Positions 52,955 through 64,000 are shown, numbered from the stretch's first letter. The stretch is 64,000 nt of DNA from Sapria himalayana (GCA_029783825.1 JAREIK010001345.1:16361-80360); one strand, 5' to 3'. Translations and numbers: made by a program. Notes: generated by a model from the letters alone, not told the origin.

Positions 52955-53275
52955 ATTATATATACGTACATATAATGCTACAGTATATACTTACATATAT
53001 ACTTTGTATAAATGTACGCATATACTACGTATATATCTACATATATACTGAATATATAAGTACATAAAAACATAGTATATATGTTAGTATATACTAAATA
53101 TATTTGTACGTATATACTCAATATAAACATACATATATATTGCAGTATATATGTATGTATATACTCGGTATATACATAATTTTATACTGTAGTATTTACA
53201 TACATATTTACATGGTATATACATACTTTTATACTGTAGTATATACGTAAGTATATACTAAGTATATACATAAGT
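52955..53275. repeat. Palindromic TATATACGTACATATATACT minisatellite, first block
   Basis: Short units built on 'gtatatac' and 'tacgta', many of them self-complementary, separated by AGTA, CAGT or CTGTAG spacers. The same words appear in the second block at 53893-54075. Confidence 0.8.
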
Positions 53276-53892
53276 GGGTGCATATATTTATTTGTAAACA
53301 TGTATATATTGTCATACGTACACACCCATTTACACACAGACACACTATTGAATATATAATTGCTTGGGCTAATCTGGTCATCATCGTGCATTGCTTACTG
53401 ATGCAGGTAATAAAAGCCATAAATTTTAGATTTTCTCTAAAGCTGTGGGATGAAGATATATCTGGTCGAGGCCAGCCAGTCAGATAGAGGTTGGTCTTAA
53501 AAATCTTACTAATTATGTTGATATGCAATTATCACAATGTACAAATCAAATGTATGAGTAAATAAGTTTTATTGCTCTTAGTTCTACAATGATTGGTTTT
53601 AATTATACTAGGGCGTAGGATGATGATGATGATGATGCTGGTGTAGTGTAGTGTAATTCTGGTCTAGGAAGAATATTAGGTCCTATTTTGGGAGAAGCAG
53701 CTCGTCGCCTCATCAAAAACTCACTCAAATCAAAATGAGTGGTTGGGAGGAAAGTTCATCATTCGAGCATCATCGCACGCACCACTTCTATTATTAGTAG
53801 TGGCAGTGGCAGCAGCGCCATCAACGGCGGCAGTGCCATCAACGGTGACAGCAACGGTGGTAGTGGCAGCAGCAGTAGCAACAACAACAAAT
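53276..53892. other. Spacer with trinucleotide-rich sequence between palindromic blocks
   Basis: Contains a GAT run (about 53620-53636) and a GGC/GCA/ACA-type triplet-rich stretch (53790-53890). That stretch reads Ser/Gly/Asn-rich in one forward frame and Ala/Val-rich in another. No start, splice sites or homology support a gene, though a lost exon is possible. Confidence 0.4.
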
Positions 53893-54075
53893 GTAGTATA
53901 TACGTACGTATATACTAAGTATATATTATAATACTATAGTATTTTATGTACATATTTACTGAATATATATGTACTCAGTATATATGTACACATAATACTA
54001 ATAATTTTATGGACATATACTGCAGTAATATATGTACGAGTGATATGCTAGTATATATGTACATATATACTGTAG
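53893..54075. repeat. Palindromic TATATACGTA minisatellite, second block
   Basis: Begins 'gtatatacgtacgtatatac' and continues with the same 'actgtagtat' and 'atatgtac' words as the block at 52955-53275. Confidence 0.8.
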
Positions 54076-54540
54076 TATTATATATTTATCAAAACATAGC
54101 TTTTTTTATTTATTTTGATTTGATTGAGTGGTTTAAATTTCTTACAGATAAGGTACCGCATTGTTCCCCATACAAAGCCTATATAAGTAAAAAAAATTTT
54201 CACCAGACATGATGTGCCATGACTCAGATAGTTTTGTCGCAGTAGAAAAATGGTGATCATAGGAGTAGAGGGAAAGAGAAACATTAATGCATGGATAGAT
54301 TATACTTTATGCACTATTGATAGATACATTGATAAATAAGATATAATACGATTTTTTTTTATTTTTTTTTTATTTTAATTATGTAAAATATTGTATTAGA
54401 ATAAGTTATTAATGATTATATTTTTTGTTAATTATAAATTATCATTTATAGTATATGTTTGTATTCAATTTAATATAAAAATTTTAAATTATTTAATTAA
54501 AGAATTTTAAAATAAATTAAATTCTGAAACTAGTTTTGAA
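54076..54540. other. AT-rich interior, no gene
   Basis: A T-run region and simple AT-rich DNA before the subterminal repeats. The frames here show no domain. Confidence 0.4.
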
Positions 54541-55020
54541 ATTAAAATAACTAGAGAAAATTCACTCACTAATGTAGCAAATTTTCCCTTGCTAATTTAG
54601 CTAGGGAAAATTCCCTTGCTAAATTAGCAAAAGAAAACTTCCTTTCTAAATCAGCTAGGAAAAATTCCCTAGCTGATTTAGCAAGGGATTTTTTCCATAG
54701 CTAAATTTATTTTGCTAGGGACTATTTCATTTGATAATATTTAGTGATGAGCACCTTTGTTTGGGAAATCTTCCATCATTATATCTATTTAGTAATGGAA
54801 ACTCTCATTTAGCTTGCTAATATAGCTAGAAAAATTATTTTTTTAGCTAGGAATTTTTTCGTTGCTGAATTAATAGATAGGGACACTTTCCCTTGCTATA
54901 TTTTAGCGACGAGCACTTTAGAGTGGGAATGGTTCCATTGTTAATCCATCGCTATACCCTATTTAGCAATGGAAAACCTTATTTAGCTAGGGAATTGTCC
55001 CCAGCTATTTAGGATTTTTA
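54541..55020. repeat. CACTA subterminal repeats
   Basis: At least eight copies of 'ttagctaggga' and its reverse complement 'tccctagctaa' (variants 'ttagcaaggga' and 'cccttgctaaa') alternate in both orientations. A 'tttagcgacgagcac' word sits near 54900. Such clustered repeats in both orientations near an end are typical of CACTA elements, where the second protein binds. The block stops at about 55020, where the TTCTTA array begins. Confidence 0.75.
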
Positions 55021-55024
55021 TTTT

Positions 55025-57707
55025 AGTATTATTCTTCTTATTTTTCTTATACTTCTTATTCTTAAAATTCTTCTTATTATTCTTATTCTTCTAATTCTTC
55101 TTATTATTCTTATTTTTCTTATTCTTTTTATACTTCTTATTCTTTTTATTCTTCTTATTCTACTTATTCTACTTATTCTTCTTATTTATTTTATTATTCT
55201 TATTTGTATTATTTTTCTTATACATCGTTATTATTCTCATTCTTCTTATTCTTTCTATTCTTCTTATTCTTCTTATTCTTTTTATTCTTTTTATTCTTTT
55301 TATTCTTCTTAAATTTTCTTTTTCTTCTTATTATTCTATTTCTACTTATTCTTCTTTGTCTTTTTACTTCTAAGTCTTCTAATTCTTTTTATTCTGCTTA
55401 TTCTTCTATTTCTTCATATTCATCTTATTTTTGTTATTAATTTTATTCTTCTAATTCTTTTTCTCCTTCTTATACTTACTATTATTTTTTATTCTTCTTA
55501 TTTTTTATTAACTTTTTATTCTTCTTATTTTTCTTATTTTTCTTATTTTACTTATTCTTCTAATTATTCTAATTATTCTTATTCTTCTTATTTTTTTTAT
55601 TCTTCTTATTCTACTTATTCTTCAAATTCTTCTTTTTTTTTCTTCATATTCAACTTATTCTTCTTATTCATCTTATTCATCTTATATTTTTTATTTTTAT
55701 TATTCTTCTAATACTTCTTATTTTTATTATTCTTTTATTCTTCTTAATCTAATTATTCTTTTTTATTCTCCTTATTCTTCTTATACTTCTCATTCTTTTT
55801 ATTTTTTGTATTCTTATTGTTTTTGTTATTCTTTTTATTCTTCTTATTCTTCTTATTCTTATTATTTTTATTAGCATTCTTATACTTCTTATTCTTCTTA
55901 TTGTTTTATTCTTCTTATTCTTCTTATTCTTCTTATTCCTCTCATTCTTCTTATTTTTCTTACTCTTCTTATTTTTTTATTAGTCTTATTCTTCTTATAC
56001 TTCTCATTCTTTTTATTCTTTTTATTCTTTGTATTCTTATTATTTTTGTTATTCTTCTTATTCTTTTTATTCTTTTTATTCTTCTTTTTCTTATTATTCT
56101 TCTTATTCTACTTGTTCTTCTTATTCTTCTTAGTCTTCTTATTTTTATTATTTTTTTATTTTTCTGATTCTTCTGATTCTTCTTATTCTTCTTATTCTTT
56201 TTATTCTTTTTATTCTTCTTACTAATCTTAATATTCTTTTTCTTTTTATTTTTCATATTCTTCATGTTTTTATTATTCTTCTTATTCTTCTTTTTCATCT
56301 TATTCTTCTATAACTTATTTTTGTTTTTATTATTCTTATTCTTCATATTTTTATTATACTTCTTATTCATCTTTTTTCTTCTTATATTACTTATTTTTTT
56401 TATTATTTTTATTATTCTTATTATTCTTATTATTTTTATTATTCTTAATCTTCTTATTCTTCTTATTTTTCTTATTCAACTTAGTCTTCTTATTCTTCTT
56501 ATTTTTCTTATTCAACTTAGTATTCTTATTCTTTTTATACTTTTTATTCTTCTTATTTTTCTTATTATTCTTATTCTACTTATTATTCATATTTATTTAT
56601 TCTTCGTATTCTTCTAAATATTATTCTTCTTCTTAATTTTCTTATTCTTCTTATTTTTCTAATTATTCTTATTCTACTTATTATTCAAATTTTTTTATCC
56701 TTCGTATTCTTATAAATATTCTTATTCTTCCTAATCTTCTTATTCTTCTTATTATTCTTATACTTCTTATTCTTATGATTCTTCTTATTCTTCTTATTCT
56801 TCTTATTCTTCTTATTCTTCTTATTCTTATTTTTCTTGTTATTTTAGTTATTATTCTTATTCATCTTTTTTATCTTATTCTACTTATTTTTAATGTTTTC
56901 ATTTTTCATACATTTCTTCTTTATCTTCATATTTTTCATATTCTTTTTATTCTTCTTATACTACTATTTTTCTTATTCTTTATTTTCTTGTTATTCTTCT
57001 TATACTTCTTATTCTTCTTAATATTCATATTGTTCTTATTTTTCTTATTCTTCTTATTTTTCATATTCTTCTTATTTTTCTTATTTTTCTTATTTTTCTT
57101 ATTCTTCTTATTCTCTTATTCTTCTTATTATACTTATTCTTCGAAATCTTCTATTTCTTTTTTTCTTCATATTTTAGTTATTCTTAATATTAATCTTATT
57201 CTTCTTATATTTCTAATTTTTCTTATTCTTCTTATACTTCTTATTTTTATTATTTTTCTTATTCTTCTTATTCTTATTTTTCTTATTATTTTAGTTATTC
57301 TTCTTATTCATCTTTTTTATCTTATTCTTCTTATTTTTAATGTTTTCATTTTTCGTACATTTATTCTTTATCTTCATATTTTTATTATTCTTTTTACTCT
57401 TCTTATACTACTATTTTTCTTATTCTTCATTTTCTTGTTATTCTTCTTATACTTCTTATTCTTCTTAATCTTCTTATTGTTCTTATTTTTATTATTCTTC
57501 TTATTCATCTTATTCTTCTTATTTTTTTATATTATTCTTATTCTTCTTATTTTTCTTATTCTTCTTATTATACTTATTCTTCGAAATCTTCTATTTCTTT
57601 TTTTTCTTCATATTTTACTTATTCTTAATATTAATCTTATTCTTCTTATATTTCTAATTTTTCTTATTCTTCTTATACTTCTTATTTTCTTTATTCTTCT
57701 TAATCTA

Positions 57708-57741
<34 letters not shown>

Positions 57742-58163
57742 TTATTTTTATTCTTATTCTTCATGTTCAATTAATTCTTCTTATTCATCTTATTCTACAT
57801 ATTCTTCAATTTTTTTTATTCTTCTTTTTTTTCTTATTCTCTCAATTCTTTTTTTTCTTATTATTCTTCTTATTCTTATTATTATTTTTATTTTTTACAC
57901 TTATAATTCTTATAATTCTTGTTATTCTTATTATTTTTTATATTCTTCTTATTTTTCATATTCTTCATTTTCTTTTTATTCTTTTTATTCTTGTTATTTT
58001 TCTTATTCTTATTATTTTTCTGATTCTTCTTATTAATTCTTGTTGTTCTTTTTAATCATCTTATTCTTATTATTTTTATTTTTCTTCTTATTCTTTTTAT
58101 TCTTTTTATTCTTTTTATTCTTTTTATTCTTTTTATTCTTATTATTCTTCTTAATTTAATTAT
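55025..58163 (+). repeat. Degenerate TTCTTA array, block C
   Basis: Built from TTCTTA with TTTTTA, TTATTA and TACTTA variants. Guanine is almost absent on the + strand. The unit is a multiple of three, so each forward frame is a constant low-complexity protein (Leu-Ile-Leu, Phe-Leu-Phe or Tyr-Ser-Ser). This explains ORFs up to 426 residues. An ATT triplet run lies at 57713-57741. Smaller duplications occur, for example a 98-bp shift between 56570 and 56668. Confidence 0.96.
56835..57715 (+). repeat. Tandem duplication of about 447 bp in the TTCTTA array
   Basis: The block 'catcttttttatcttattc' at about 56862 recurs at about 57309. 'tgttttcatttttc' and 'tactactatttttcttattc' follow in both. 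A 'cgaaatcttctatttctttt' block lies at 57142 and 57582. Offsets of 440-447 bp and high similarity suggest one tandem event. Confidence 0.88.
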
Positions 58164-58184
58164 TTTTCATATTTTTTTATTCTT
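58164..58184. repeat. Target-site duplication, left copy (LINE at 58185-60456)
   Basis: 21 bases here match 60457-60477 with a single mismatch (T versus C at the fourth base). The copy lies directly next to the LINE poly(A), seen as T on this strand. Confidence 0.85.
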
Positions 58185-58194
58185 TTTTTTTTTT

Positions 58195-59619
58195 GGAAGT
58201 TATATTTTATTAATATTAGCCCTCTCTTTTGGTGGAGGAATACCTTTTGTACAACCTACTTACTTGCTACTCGTACCCCTTTGCACCCATCTTTATCTTT
58301 ATATATACTCTATCAAGCTATTTAATCATTAAGGCACAAATTTAACTAGCAATATGTTCTACTTGACTATATTTCTCGTGCCTTCTTTTTGCCATTCTGA
58401 TTATGCTATGAAGGTAAGTTTTGCTCTTTTTCTGATGTCCTTAGCTCCCTTCATGCCAATCCATGGCTTTTTCTCCTTATGGCCTCTATTGCTGTCACCC
58501 CATTGCCTCTTTTGATGTAGCTTTATTTTCTTTTCAGCTACTAGTCTGCACAATAAAAATCATACAAAATATATCTAATGTGCTCTACTCCTACCCATTT
58601 TTTTTCCATTTCCCCACCCCCTTAACACATTATCCATCGGTTTACAATTGAGGCCAAGAAAAGGAAAAAAAAAACAGAAAATGAGTAGGAAGGTATAGGC
58701 AGCTTCGGGCAGTAGGCTTTCCTTCCTGCCATTGGGTGTTATCTTTTTCTTTGCCTTTATTTACCTTAATCTTTGTATGCTTTTTATTCTCTTCCCTTTC
58801 TCCTTCATTTTACTCCACCTTCATAAGCTTTACTTCCATTTCAAGAGATTTATTCAGCCATCAGAAAGGCAACTTTTTCTTTGGCTTTACCCCTGGGGCC
58901 CTATCTTCCTCTTCAAGGTTGGGGCCAACCTCCTCATTTACTTAGGATCAATATGACTGACGCAAACTAGAGTATTCTAAGGGTTGATACAGCCTTCCTC
59001 ACTATATAACAAACCCTGACTCAGACCCTAAGCACAATATACAATAGCTGAAAAGCTATTACAGTTTACAAGAGAATTAATTAAAATTACAACAGCAGAC
59101 TCAGGAACCAAAGACCAACAACAGACCATTCTATCCCCACCATTTATAGACACTGTGTACTGCACACTCTGCTACTGGATATGTAGGTTCCGATCCCAGC
59201 TTCTACTACTTTCGATTGGTAGTAAGCTATGCTAACTTTTTTGAAAACTATGAGCAAACTTCCTACCTATCAATATCAGTTATTCAATTACTTGCGCTTG
59301 GATCCTTCCTTCTGCCTGACCTGGTACAATTAAATCCAGGCCTAAAACAATTTTACACCTTAGATTCTTTAAAAATCCTACTAATTATTATTATTATTAT
59401 TTTATATATTTTTTTCCAGCTTAAGGTCCGTCTTTTTATGCCCTCCCCTCAGGACCAGGGGGGCCCTTTTCCTGCTCCGAGACCTTTTCCTGAAAAACTT
59501 ATAAAACTCATAACAAACAAAATCAAGCATTATAAATATATCTACTCTTTCCTCCAAGTATTTTAAACCTAAATTCTAGTTTTTTGAACTCTAATATATG
59601 GAAATCCTATTTTATCTAA
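58195..59619 (-). other. LINE 3' region, non-coding
   Basis: About 1.4 kb downstream of the RNase H stop. The plus-strand ORFs at 58463-58651 and 58732-58956 show no domain. Its composition matches the rest of the LINE. Confidence 0.6.
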
Positions 59620-60440
59620 TCATATTAATCCTTTATATTTTTTTGGAATATTATTACTCTCGAATTCTTGTGAGCCCCTTATTACTCCTTCATCCGCTAA
59701 TTTTTCTACTAACGCATTAGCCTCTCTAAATATATGTATGATTTGTCCCTTTATTTCACACATTAATTTTTTTATTTTTAATATATCCTCTTCAAATTGC
59801 CACATTTCTATCTTGCATGTTACTAGATTCACTAGGATATTCGAATCTACCTGCACTTGAAGATTGTGTATATTATTATCCTTGCATATTTGTAATCCCT
59901 TTTTTAGACCCATAACCTCTGCATGCAATGCTGAAGTGGCAGGGGCTTTCATTGTAAATACTTTTAAAATTGTACCTTCATTATTTCTTATTACACCTTC
60001 TCCTCCTGCAGCTCCCATCTCTCTTTTAAAGCTGTCATTCATGTTTAACACTAGTCCATTTTGTGGGGGGTTTTCCCATCTAATAATTTTAATCTCTGGA
60101 ATCTTCTTTATTCTTGTTGAGAGTTCCCATTTTTTCTCCTATTCTCATCCATTCTAGAACTTCTCAACTTTATAGGGCTACAGGCAGAGATAAATGCACA
60201 TTCATTCTTGAATACTTCTAATATATCTATAGTTTTCATTTGAGTACCTTCAAATCTACTTTTATTTCTAGCTTTCCATATACACCAGACTGCGATATGT
60301 GGTATATAGTTCCTTATCCATTTTAATATTTTATTTTTTGTTTTATTTCTCCCCCAATTTTTTAATCTTTCTGTAAGAGATCCATGGCCTTTTTCTAGGT
60401 TTGCATCCATTTCTAATCTACCCCATACCTTTTCAGTTAT
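59620..60440 (-). pseudogene. LINE ORF2 C-terminus with RNase H domain
   Basis: The upstream part (60440-60108) reads VWGRLEM, then HIAVWCIWKARNKSRFEG, which is typical of plant LINE ORF2 just before RNase H. A frameshift near 60110 moves to a frame with WENPPQNG and then the RNase H domain. That domain contains GEGVIRNNEGTILKVF, SALHAEVMGLKKGL (catalytic Glu region), VQVDSNILVNLV (second Asp) and HIFREANALVEKLADEG (last Asp). The first Asp position of the usual LNxDGS motif reads LNMNDS, so catalysis is doubtful. RNase H removes RNA from the cDNA hybrid during retrotransposition. Confidence 0.88.
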
Positions 60441-60456
60441 CTTTCAGTTTTTAATC

Positions 60457-60477
60457 TTTCCATATTTTTTTATTCTT
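60457..60477. repeat. Target-site duplication, right copy
   Basis: Matches 58164-58184 at 20 of 21 positions. It marks the 5' end of the LINE and the point where the TTCTTA array resumes. Confidence 0.85.
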
Positions 60478-62731
60478 CTAATTCTTCTTATTCTTCTTAT
60501 TCTTTTTAATCTTTTTATTCAGTTATCTTATTCTTCTAATTCTTATTTTTTTTATTCTTCTTATTCTTAATATTCTCTGATTCTTCTTATTCGTCTCATT
60601 CTTCTTTAATTATTTATTATTTTTATTCTTCTTATTCTTTTTTTCTTCTTTTTTTTCTTTTTATTCTTTTTCTTCATTTCTTCTTTTTCTTCATTTTCTA
60701 CCTTTTCTTCTTTTTCTTCATTTTCTTCCTTTTCTTCTTTTTCTTCTTTTCCTTCTTTTTCTTCCTTCTCTTCCATTTCTTCCCTTTCTTCCTTTTCTTC
60801 CCTTTCTCCTCTTTTTCCCTTTTCTCCCTTTTCTTCCTTTTCTCCCTTTTCTTCATTTTCATCCTTTTCTTCATATTCTTCATTTTCTTCTTTTTATTCC
60901 TATTATTCTTATTCTTCTTTTTATTCCTATTATTCTTATTCTTCTTATTCTTCTTATTCTTCTTATTCTTTTTATTCTTTTTATTATTCTTATTATTCTT
61001 ATTCTACTTATTCTTATTATTCTTCTTAATTTTTTTTATTCATTTTTTCTTCTTTTTCTTCTTATTCTTATTTTTATTCTTTTTCTTCTTATTCTTAATA
61101 TTCTTTGATTCTTCTTATTCTTCTTTTATTATTTATTATTCTTATTCTTATTATTCTTCTTTTTCTTCTTTTTTATCTTTTTTTTTATTTTACTTATTCT
61201 TCTAATTATTATGATTCATCTTATTAATCTTAATCTTATTTTTCTTCTTATTCTTATTTTTCTTCCTATTATTCTTATTATTATTATTCTTTTATTTCTT
61301 CTTATTCTTCTAATTCTTTTTATTCTTATTATTCTTATTATTCTTCATATTATTATTATTATTCTTCTTCTTCTTCTTCTTCTTATTCATCTTATTCATC
61401 TTATTCTTCTTATTCTTCTAATTCTTCTAATTTTTATTATTCTTCTTATTCTTCTAATTCTTCTAATTCTTATTATTCTTCTAATTCTTATTATTCTTCT
61501 TATTCTTATTATTCTTCTTATTCTTCTTATTCATCTTATTCATCTTATACTTCGTATTATTCTAATTCTTCTAATTCTTATTATTCTTCTAATTCTTCTT
61601 TTTTTTTTGTTATTATTTCTTATTCCTCTTATTATTCTTATTATTCTACTTATTCTTATTAGTTTTATTATTTTCCTTATCGTTCGTATCCTTCTTATAC
61701 TTTATTACTTCTTTTCATTATTATCCATCTTATGCTTATTATCTTTCTTATCTTTATTATTATTATTATTATTATTATTATTCTTCTTCTTCTTCTTCCT
61801 TTTCTTCTTCTTATTCTTCATATTATACTTTTTTTTATTTTTTTTTTATTCTTTTTATTCTTTTATTCTTTTATTCTTTTTATTCTTTTTATTCTTTTTT
61901 TTCTTCTATTTCTTCTTATTCATCATATTCTTCTTATTCTTCTTATCCTTCTTATTCTTATTTTTCATCTTATTCTTATTTTTCATCTTATTCTTCTTAT
62001 TCTTTTTATTCTTTTATTCTTCTTATTATTCATATTCTTATTATTTTTCATATTCTTCTTATTTTTATTATTTTGCTTATTCTTCTTATAGTTCTTATAT
62101 TTTAATTATTATATTTCTTCTTTTTTCTTTTATACCTTTTATACTTTTTATTCTTTTTATTCTTCTTATTATTGTTATTAGTCTTATTATTTTTATTCTT
62201 TTTAATTTTCAGTCTTTTTATTCTTATTATTCTACATTTTTTCGTTATTAATTGTAGTCTTCTTATTCTTTTTATTCTTTTAATTATTCTTATTCTTCTA
62301 ATTATTCATATTCTTCTTATTCTTCCTTTTCTACATAGTTTTATTTTTCTTCTTATTCTTCTTATTCTTTTCATTCTTCACATTCTTCTTATTCTTCTTA
62401 TTCTTCTTATTCTTATTATTCTTCCTATTCTACTTAATCTCCTTATTTTTATTATTATTCATATTCTTCCTATTCTTTTTAATCATCTTATTCTTCTTAT
62501 TATTTTTATTCTTCTTTTTCTTGGTATTCTTCTTTTTCATCTTAATTTTTTTATTATTCTTATTTTTCTTAATCTTCTTATTCTTCTAATTCTTCTTATT
62601 CTTATTATAATTCTTATTATTCTAATTCTCATTTATTTTCTTCTTATTCTTATTATTCATATTATTTTTATTCTTTTTATTATTCTTATTATAATTATTC
62701 TACTTATTTTTCTAATTCTTCTTAGTCATCT
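60478..62731 (+). repeat. Degenerate TTCTTA array, block D
   Basis: Continuation of block C beyond the LINE, in the same orientation. It includes (TTC)n near 61365-61384, ATT runs near 61755, and a pyrimidine tract listed separately. All ORFs here are low-complexity artefacts. Confidence 0.96.
60721..60854 (+). repeat. 134-bp homopyrimidine tract with one purine
   Basis: From 60721 to 60854 every + strand base is C or T except an A at 60775. The longest pure run is 79 bp (60776-60854). It consists of TTTTCTTCC-like units. Such tracts can form triplex (H-DNA). The minus-strand Lys/Arg-rich ORF over it is an artefact. Confidence 0.93.
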
Positions 62732-64000
62732 TATCTATATATCTATCTATCTATATATTAATCAATCTATCTAGCTATTTGGCTATTTGGCTATCTGGCT
62801 ACATATATATCTATATATCTATATATCTATCTGTCTATCTATCTATCTATGTGTCTGTCTATCTGTCTAACTTTCTAACTTTATATCTATCTATATGTTT
62901 ATTTGTCTATTTATCTATCTATTAATTTTCTACCTATCTATCTAGCTATCTATCTATTTGTATATTTTTCTATTTTTCGATCTAGTTTTTCTATCTTTCT
63001 ATCTATATCTATATTTATCTATATGTAATTTTGTCTATCAAGACTATCTATCTGTTTGTCTATCTATCTATCTACCAATTTATATATCTGTATATATATA
63101 TCAATCTATCAATCTGTCTATCTATCTTGCTATCTAACTAACTAACTATCTATCTATCATTTGTCTATCTATCTATCTATATATCTATCATTCTTTCTAT
63201 ATGTCTATTTGTCTATCTATCTATCTAATTGTCGATCTATCTTTATTGTATATATATTTGTCTATCTATTTTTCGATCTATCTATCTGTCTTTAGGCTAT
63301 TTGTTAATCAATCTATCTATCTATTTATCTATCTTTCTTTCTTTCTTTATATATGTCTATCTGCCTATCTATAAATCTCTATTTCTATCTATCTATCGAT
63401 ATATATATATATATATCTGTCTATTTTTTTATCTATATACCTGTCTATCAAACTAATTGTCTATATGCCTATCTGACAATTTATCAATTTGTCTATTCAT
63501 CTATATGTCTATTTGTCTATATGAGTATCTATATATGTCTATCTAAATATTGTCTATATATTTATATGTTTTCTGTATATTTATCAATCTACCTATCTGT
63601 CTATCTATCTATATGTCTATATGTATTTTTGTCTATATATGTATCTATCAGTCTATATGTCTATCTATCTATTTATCGATCTTCTATCTGTTTAACTATC
63701 AATCAATCTATCTATATATTTGTCAATTTATATTTTTATTTATCTATCTGTCAATCTGTCTATCTATCTATTTATCGATCTTTTATCTATTGAACTATCA
63801 ATCTATCTATCTATATATTTGTCAATTTATCTTTTTATCTATCTATATATCTATGTGTCTATTTGTTTTTCTCTGTATATGTTTATCTATCTATGTATCT
63901 ATATATTTGTCTATCTGTCTATTTGTTTATATGTATATATGTGTATCTATATATATATATATATATATCTATCTATCTATCTATCTATGTGTCTGTCTTC
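62732..64000 (+). repeat. Degenerate TCTA tetranucleotide array, block E
   Basis: The TTCTTA array passes into TCTA units within about 10 bp at 62725-62735, with no unique DNA between. The orientation is the same as in blocks A and B. TA runs lie near 63398 and 63950. A 'tttatcgatctt.tatctgtt'-type word occurs twice (about 63672 and 63772), about 100 bp apart. The right edge is cut by the window. Confidence 0.96.

Larger units (their letters stand above)
46276..55020 (+). mobile_element. Decayed CACTA (En/Spm) transposon with two genes
   Basis: In order: a TNP2-type transposase gene (46300-49955), a second En/Spm gene of the Ptta type (50096-52023), then about 2.5 kb of AT-rich DNA, then a subterminal repeat block (54541-55020). 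Gene order and orientation are those of an autonomous plant CACTA element. The right end is eroded: reverse-complemented it reads TACTAAAATAAAAATCC, with CACTA-like character. The 5' terminus was not found; it may lie within or left of the CT tract. Many stops show that it is inactive. Confidence 0.7.
58185..60456 (-). mobile_element. 5'-truncated LINE tail inserted in the TTCTTA array
   Basis: On the minus strand it begins inside ORF2 just before the RNase H region (60456), runs through a long 3' region, and ends in 'tattaataaaatataacttc' plus a poly(A) of about 10 (58194-58185). The flanking 21-bp duplication, 5' truncation and poly(A) are the marks of target-primed reverse transcription. 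The inserted DNA has normal base composition, in sharp contrast to the array. Confidence 0.92.

Noticed and set aside
53743..53931. Ala/Val-rich ORF with an apparent signal-peptide-like start
   Set aside because: The hydrophobic run is a frame of a triplet repeat, and the end runs into the palindromic minisatellite.
56775..58055. 426-residue ORF rich in Leu, Ile, Phe that looks like a multi-pass membrane protein
   Set aside because: It is a translation of the TTCTTA array. The hydrophobic runs come from T-rich codons, and all frames are equally open.
17099..60456. The LINE at 17-21 kb (no RNase H) and the LINE tail at 58-60 kb (only RNase H) as halves of one split element
   Set aside because: The tail has its own poly(A), 5' truncation and 21-bp target duplication, so it is an independent insertion.
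60698..60883. Lys/Arg-rich small basic protein on the minus strand
   Set aside because: It is the reverse complement of the pyrimidine tract, with no support beyond the open frame.

Overview
The window looks like nuclear DNA of a large, repeat-rich plant genome. The evidence is plant-type LINE proteins (a DUF4283-like ORF1 with a CCHC knuckle, and an ORF2 with endonuclease, reverse transcriptase and RNase H parts), a decayed CACTA (En/Spm) transposase locus with plant-specific domains, CACTA termini, a Copia-like primer-binding site, and exons of a plant RRM protein. The species cannot be named. No complete, clearly functional host gene, tRNA, rRNA or CRISPR array was found.

Layout. About 30 kb is a degenerate tetranucleotide array (TCTA on the + strand with TCTG, TTTA and TTTG variants) in three blocks: 1-13573, about 20966-36185 and about 62732-64000. 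Another 5.5 kb is a degenerate TTCTTA-type array in two blocks: about 55025-58163 and 60478-62731. All blocks of a class keep the same strand orientation. Neither unit has a stop codon in any forward frame, so the many long Leu/Ser/Ile/Tyr or Leu/Phe/Ile ORFs there are artefacts. Inside the arrays, segments of about 0.1 to 1.6 kb have been duplicated in tandem.

Island 1 (13574-20965) holds the last three visible exons of an RRM gene (minus strand, 14892-15705, one splice acceptor broken), a possible LINE 3' end, a CACTA terminus with a tandemly duplicated TIR region (16760-17098), and a LINE (17099 to about 20955, minus) whose ORF2 stops at the CACTA terminus.

Island 2 (36186-55024) is AT-rich transposon wreckage. 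It contains dinucleotide arrays, a 21-bp minisatellite split by an hAT-like element, a three-copy dispersed repeat with one inverted copy, a Copia-like LTR/PBS remnant, a CT-rich tract, and a two-gene CACTA element (about 46276-55020) with many disabling mutations.

At 58185-60456 a 5'-truncated LINE tail sits in the TTCTTA array, with a poly(A) tract and a near-perfect 21-bp target-site duplication.

Nothing here works as a gene system. What deserves attention is the array architecture: two array classes that meet without spacer, segmental duplications inside them, and datable insertions into them.
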